Positions 59,778-64,000 of a stretch of DNA of 64,000 bases are shown in pieces. This stretch comes from Adineta steineri. Lineage: Eukaryota > Rotifera > Eurotatoria > Adinetida > Adinetidae. Each line of letters starts with the position of its first letter. Within the stretch, counting starts at the first letter, position 1. The notes beneath the pieces are model-generated. The model saw only the letters and a list, made by a program, of their open reading frames with translations. It was not told the DNA's origin and did no database searches. The stretch spans positions 194,663 through 258,662 of the forward strand of contig CAJNOI010000003.1 of NCBI GenBank assembly GCA_905250115.1, given 5' to 3'. A program made the translations under genes and the position numbers.

Positions 59778-61770
59778 ATGGCTAGAGCAATAGGTATTGA
59801 TTTAGGTACAGCATATTCATGTGTTACTGTATTTCAAAATGGTAAAGCAATAGTCATTCCTAATGAACAAGGTGATCGAACAACACCATCATATATTGCA
59901 TTCACCGATGATGGACGTTTAATTGGTAGTGCAGCGAAAACTCAAGTAGCTATGAATCCAAATAATACAATTTTTGATGTTAAACGACTTATTGGTCGTA
60001 AATTTGACGATGCAACAGTTCAAGCTGATATGAAATACTGGCCATTTAGAGTAATTAATGATGTTGGTAAAATAAAGATTCTAGCTGAATATAAAAATGA
60101 AATAAAATTATTCAGGCCTGAAGAATTATTGGCAATGACATTAACAAAAATGAAAGAAATTGCTGAAGCTTATCTTGGTAAAAAAATCTCCGAAGCTGTT
60201 GTAACTGTTCCAGTTTTTTACAATTTGTCACAACGGCAAGCAATAAAAGATGCTGGTAATATTGCTGGTCTTAGTGTATTACGTATTATAGGTGAACCAA
60301 CGGCTGCTGCTATTGCTTATAATATAGATAAGAACGTGTCTGATGAAAGAAATATTCTTGTTTTTGATTTGGGTAGTGGTAATACTGATGTATCAATACT
60401 TAAAACAGAACAAGGAATAATCGAAGTCAAATCAGTAGCTGGTGATACACATTTGGGTGGTGAAGATTTCGATAATCGAATGGTAGCACATTTTGTTAAA
60501 GAATTTAAACGAATAAATAACAAAGATTTATCACAAAATAAACGTGATCTTTGTCGTTTACGTACAGCTTGTGAACGTGCTAAAGTAAGTTAACTAAACA
60601 TTTGAAAATTGAATTTATTAATTTATTTTTCTTCTGAAAATAGCGTACATTATCATCATCATCGCGAGCTTCAATTGAAATTGATACCCTTCATGAAGGT
60701 ATTGATTTCTATACAGCAATAACACGTGCTTGTTTCGAAGAACTTTGTGCTGATCTTTTCCGTTCAACACTTGAACCAGTTGAAAAGGCTCTACGTGATG
60801 TTAAGATGGATAAAGCAAGTATTCATGAAATTGTACTCGTCGGTGGTTCTACACATATTCCAAAAATACAAAAACTTCTACAAGATTTCTTCAATGGAAA
60901 AGAATTAAACAGATCTATCAATCCAGATGAAGCTGTTGCTTGTGGCGCGGCTATTTATGCAGGTGTTTTAACTGGTGATAAATCAGAAGAAGTTAAAGAT
61001 GTATTTTTACTTGATGCTGCACCATTTTCATTGGTAAAGAGTCTAAATGTGTTTGTCATTTGTATTTGTTTTTTTTGTGCTCTATTTTACAGGGTATTGA
61101 AACAACTGGTGGTGGTATGAGAGCATTAATTAAGCGTAATACAACCACTCCAACAAGACAAACTCAACAAATTACAACAGATTGGGATAATCAATCTGAT
61201 ATTGTTATTAAAGTCTATGAAGGTGACCATACAATGGCAAAAGATAATCATTTACTTGGTAGTTTCACACTTTCTGGTATGCCATCAGCTCCACGTGGTG
61301 TAGCACAAACTGAAGTTACATTTGATATTGATCCTAATGGTATCTTAAATGTCTCAGCTTTAGATAAATCAAGTGGTCGTGAAAGTAAAATTACAATTAC
61401 AAATGATAAAACTCGACTTTCTAAAGATGAAATTGAATATATGATTACTGTTGCTAAAAAATTAAAAAGAGAGGATAAAACACAATCTGAACGTATATCA
61501 GCGAAAAATTCACTGGAATCATATTGTTTTAATCTAAAAGAAATAATAAATGATAAAAAACTAACAAGTGAAATTGATATTCATAACAAGAAGAAAATGA
61601 TTGGTACTATTGAAGAAACAATAGAGTGGCTGGAAATCAATCAGGTAAAAGCAATATTATTTTTATCTTTTTTTCTATATGTTCTCTTTTAGCGTGCTGT
61701 CAAAGCAGAATTTGAACAAAAATTAATACAACTCGAAGAACTTTGTTCACAAATAATGAGGAAATTATAG
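59778..61770 (+). CDS. Divergent HSP70-family chaperone, C-terminally truncated
   Basis: Four exons, 59778..60584, 60644..61033, 61093..61644 and 61693..61770, give 608 aa with about 600 aligned to cytosolic HSP70/HSC70. The nucleotide-binding domain keeps IGIDLGTxYSCV, the Lys of [18 protein letters not shown] and [12 protein letters not shown]. Two phosphate-loop positions have changed: DLGTTYS is DLGTAYS and FDLGGGTFDVS is [11 protein letters not shown]. PxYFNDSQRQ has become [10 protein letters not shown]. The substrate-binding domain and helical lid are recognisable. The frame ends with TAG where the family has Tyr (KL-stop-QS), and 20 in-frame codons continue after it, with no EEVD tail. 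ATPase activity may be reduced and EEVD co-chaperone binding should be lost. It may be a diverged paralogue on the way to pseudogene or a specialised one. Confidence 0.88.
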
Positions 61771-62021
61771 CAAAGTGAAGAGTGTGTTGAAAGGATGACA
61801 GAGAGATTTCCCGATGATCCAAAATCTGTATAATGGTTTTCATATTCTTCTAAAACATTAATAATTTTTTATGCTAAAAATTCAGAAAAATAAATACATT
61901 TTTATTGCTTATAAGATTTCTTATTACTTAATGTAAAATATGCGTTCGAAGAATTTCTTTTCATTATTTTATTTGATTCAGAATTTACATTGATATTTTG
62001 ATCCTGAGGTTCTCTCTCTGT

Positions 62022-62055
62022 AGGGTGTGAATGTACTATGTGTCACCCACACCCT
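62022..62055. repeat. Telomere-like inverted repeat, copy K (compact)
   Basis: AGGGTGTG at the left and CACACCCT at the right are perfect inverted copies around an 18-bp loop. This is the shortest member of the family. Confidence 0.7.
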
Positions 62056-62473
62056 TCTGAAAGATCTTGAATCGATAATGTTCGATAAAATGTTGTTCTT
62101 GTTCTACTTTCCTCTCTGGTTTTTTATGTGTTGCGATATAAATGGTTTTTTTAAAGAATAAACTAACAAACATTTAATAAGTAGCGACTTTCTGCTCTTT
62201 CACGACATTTGAATAGAAACGTAACTATCGTCATTTTGTTGACATTAACTTGAAAAAAACGCCAAATTATTTTATTCAATTTTTGATTTCGTCCAACTTG
62301 AATATTGATTCAACTTACTTTTTTAAAACCGTAGGTGACTAGACCGACTTTTTGTTTCCATGAATAAAGTTGAAAATCCTTGGTACAAGCTACTAACTTT
62401 GATCAAAATACAAAAAGTGAACTTATTTTTTTTAATTCAATCTCGAACTGAACGATTTTCTGTAGAACAGGAT

Positions 62474-62519
62474 GGGTGTGGGTGTGGAGATCTGTTCTTT
62501 TGACCTACACCCACACCCT
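62474..62519. repeat. Telomere-like inverted repeat, copy L
   Basis: GGGTGTGGGTGT and ACACCCACACCC form a perfect 12-bp inverted pair around a 22-bp centre. This is the cleanest copy and essentially two units of the TGTGGG repeat on each arm. Confidence 0.85.
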
Positions 62520-62736
62520 ACTCTTCTATGTTTCTATTCAGTATCTTTCTTTCTTACCTAACAGCGAAACTCTGTGTGTTCTGACAATAACATACCTGAA
62601 GGTCTTTTCTACAATGCATACCTACTCAATATGTATTGTTTAGCCCATCGGCGAGTGTTACTGCTCGTATTGATTTCTAAACAATAACAGAGTTTCAATG
62701 AACGCATTTTCTTTTTCATAAGTTTTATTTTATTTT

Positions 62737-64000
62737 CTAAAATATACAATCCAAGTACAATTCCTTTTTTATGCGTTCGAGATTTTCTCTCCATTGATGA
62801 AAAGTGGGATGATTCGACGGTAATGTTTGTTGCCCAATTTGTACAGCACGTTCATAAAATGAATGAGCTTTTGAATAGTTGCCCACCTTCTTATACACCG
62901 AACCAATGCTGTTATAGGAAGCACCCAAATCAGGATGATTGGAAGGAAGTGTTTGTTGTCGAATTTTAAGGGCTTTTTCATGAGATGAAAGTGCTTTCGG
63001 GTAATCACCCATGTTGGAATGCACCAAACCGATGTTATTATAGGAAGCACCCAAATCAGGATGATTGAAAGGAAGTGATTGTTGTCGAATTGCAAGAGCT
63101 TTTTTATAATAAGAAAGTGCTTTGGAATAATCACCCATGCTGTAGTGCACGCTACCGATTCTGTTATAAGAATCTGCCAAATCAAGATGATTCGAAGGAA
63201 GTGATTGTTGTCGAATTTTAAGAGCTTTTTCATGAGATGAAAGTGCTTCTTGATATTCTCCTTGATTATATTTGATCCAACCTAGTTGATAATAAATTGG
63301 TGCCTTGTTATTCTCGTTTGTTGTTTGATGAAGCAAAACTTGATAAATTTCTTGAGCTTTGGTAAATTGACCCATTTTAATTAGTAATAATCCTAATCTG
63401 TACCATCCCTTCGAATCTGGAAAGGTCTCTTGTCGTATTTGATCAGTAAGAATACGAAGATCTTTATCGTTGTCATTAGTCAATGTTAAATTCACTTGAT
63501 AGAGATAGTTATTTCTATTCACTGGGTGAATATCTCCGATACGAAAAACGGTATGCATAGAGAAGAGAACTTCATCTTCCGTATGAAAATAACTAACATT
63601 ACTAACAGAAGCAAATGGAGTTGTTGAATCAGCTGGATTAATTAATATAACAAATAAAATTCCAACAAGATCAGAATTTGTAGCAGGTTGTGATGCGAAA
63701 CACAGAGAAACATCACGATTTTTACTAGTGGATAAAAAGTTATTAAATGAAAGAAGTCCACCTTTAGTTTTTGTCATTTCGGTGAAATCTTCTTTCGAAA
63801 GACATTGCCCACGATAAACTGTAAATGTTTTACCAGACTGTTGACCATGAAATTGTTCCGAATGGAGTCGTTGAATATCACGATGTAGATCATTAATAAA
63901 GAAACCCATACGAACAATAATATCAACATCCATTAATCTTAATGTTTGATTGAGCATCGAATATAAAAAATATTCAGAAGTATACCACCAAACAGGTCTT
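62737..64000 (-). CDS. ADP-ribosyltransferase + TPR protein, second copy (5' end outside window)
   Basis: One open frame of 420 codons running off the right edge; the N-terminal alpha/beta domain lies outside. The ART domain keeps VYRGQC (Arg), GGLLSFNNFLSTSK (Ser) and FHTEDEVLFSMH (the E-x-E pair). It has a 12-residue insert (around PADSTTPFASVS) before the E-x-E strand compared with the copy at 12.3-14.9 kb. Two degenerate TPRs lead into three full 42-aa kinesin-light-chain-type TPRs plus a capping repeat, against nine in the other copy. Both genes are intronless, on the minus strand and share 3' flanking sequence, so they are recent dispersed paralogues. It ends KKELYLDCIF. Confidence 0.88.
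   Translation of the reverse strand, partial: RPVWWYTSEYFLYSMLNQTLRLMDVDIIVRMGFFINDLHRDIQRLHSEQFHGQQSGKTFTVYRGQCLSKEDFTEMTKTKGGLLSFNNFLSTSKNRDVSLCFASQPATNSDLVGILFVILINPADSTTPFASVSNVSYFHTEDEVLFSMHTVFRIGDIHPVNRNNYLYQVNLTLTNDNDKDLRILTDQIRQETFPDSKGWYRLGLLLIKMGQFTKAQEIYQVLLHQTTNENNKAPIYYQLGWIKYNQGEYQEALSSHEKALKIRQQSLPSNHLDLADSYNRIGSVHYSMGDYSKALSYYKKALAIRQQSLPFNHPDLGASYNNIGLVHSNMGDYPKALSSHEKALKIRQQTLPSNHPDLGASYNSIGSVYKKVGNYSKAHSFYERAVQIGQQTLPSNHPTFHQWRENLERIKKELYLDCIF

Larger units (their letters stand above)
61771..62736. other. Convergent intergenic spacer with two hairpins
   Basis: About 970 bp between the convergent hsp70 and ART-TPR genes. It contains hairpins K (62022) and L (62474). From about 62550 the sequence matches the 3' flank of the first ART-TPR gene (12.14-12.28 kb). 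Confidence 0.5.

Noticed and set aside
38593-62519. CRISPR array or simple telomeric tract
   Set aside because: The G-rich repeats are isolated inverted pairs kilobases apart, not tandem arrays with regular spacers and not a chromosome end.
1-64000. tRNA or rRNA genes
   Set aside because: I looked for cloverleaf-type GC-rich 70-90 bp blocks and conserved rRNA motifs in the spacers and found none that I could support by eye.

Overview
This is AT-rich eukaryotic (metazoan) DNA with compact genes, short GT-AG introns and AT-rich intergenic spacers. The gene families point to a bdelloid rotifer (Adineta/Rotaria type). These families are ADP-ribosyltransferase + kinesin-light-chain-type TPR proteins, an NHL-repeat/7TM receptor, intronless orphan rhodopsin-like GPCRs, a eukaryotic RNA-dependent RNA polymerase, and G-rich TGTGGG-like tracts resembling the telomere repeat reported for Adineta vaga. 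The organism assignment is an inference; no rRNA or mitochondrial marker is present.

Left third (0-24 kb): a 3'-truncated front-end fatty-acid desaturase (-), mitochondrial ATP synthase coupling factor 6 (+), ribosomal protein eL24 (-, with a 5-nt first coding exon), a 182-bp MITE, a TMEM272-like four-TM protein (-), an orphan GPCR (-), an intact 883-aa ART-TPR protein (-) and a five-exon RdRP with the DLDGD catalytic motif (+).

Middle (24-50 kb): an acyl-CoA thioesterase (+), four tandem short genes sharing one exon plan (-), phosphoglycerate mutase divergently paired with the last of them (+), the peroxisome biogenesis RING protein PEX2 (+), and a second orphan GPCR (+). Next comes a 10.5-kb seven-exon gene (-). 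By exon phase it assembles into a 1187-aa receptor: signal peptide, NHL propeller, four ~129-aa beta-rich modules each on one phase-1 exon, and 7TM. A two-exon GPCR (-) follows.

Right third (50-64 kb): a 15-exon gene (+) predicted to encode an OTU-type cysteine protease domain, a second OTU-like domain that has lost its catalytic residues, a disordered linker, and a C-terminal domain that I read as a divergent Rel-homology DNA-binding domain. After it come a divergent HSP70 (+) with altered phosphate-loop residues and a premature stop, and a second ART-TPR gene (-) cut by the window end.

Dispersed through the window, mostly from 34 to 63 kb, are about a dozen short inverted repeats whose arms are telomere-like G-rich/C-rich tracts. 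They lie in introns and spacers and look like one family.

There is no operon logic. Functional groupings are loose: peroxisome/lipid genes (desaturase, thioesterase, PEX2), RNA silencing (RdRP), and several candidate sensing or immune-type architectures (ART-TPR, NHL-7TM, OTU-Rel). All exon joins were made by eye from reading frame, GT-AG sites and phase, with no transcript support.
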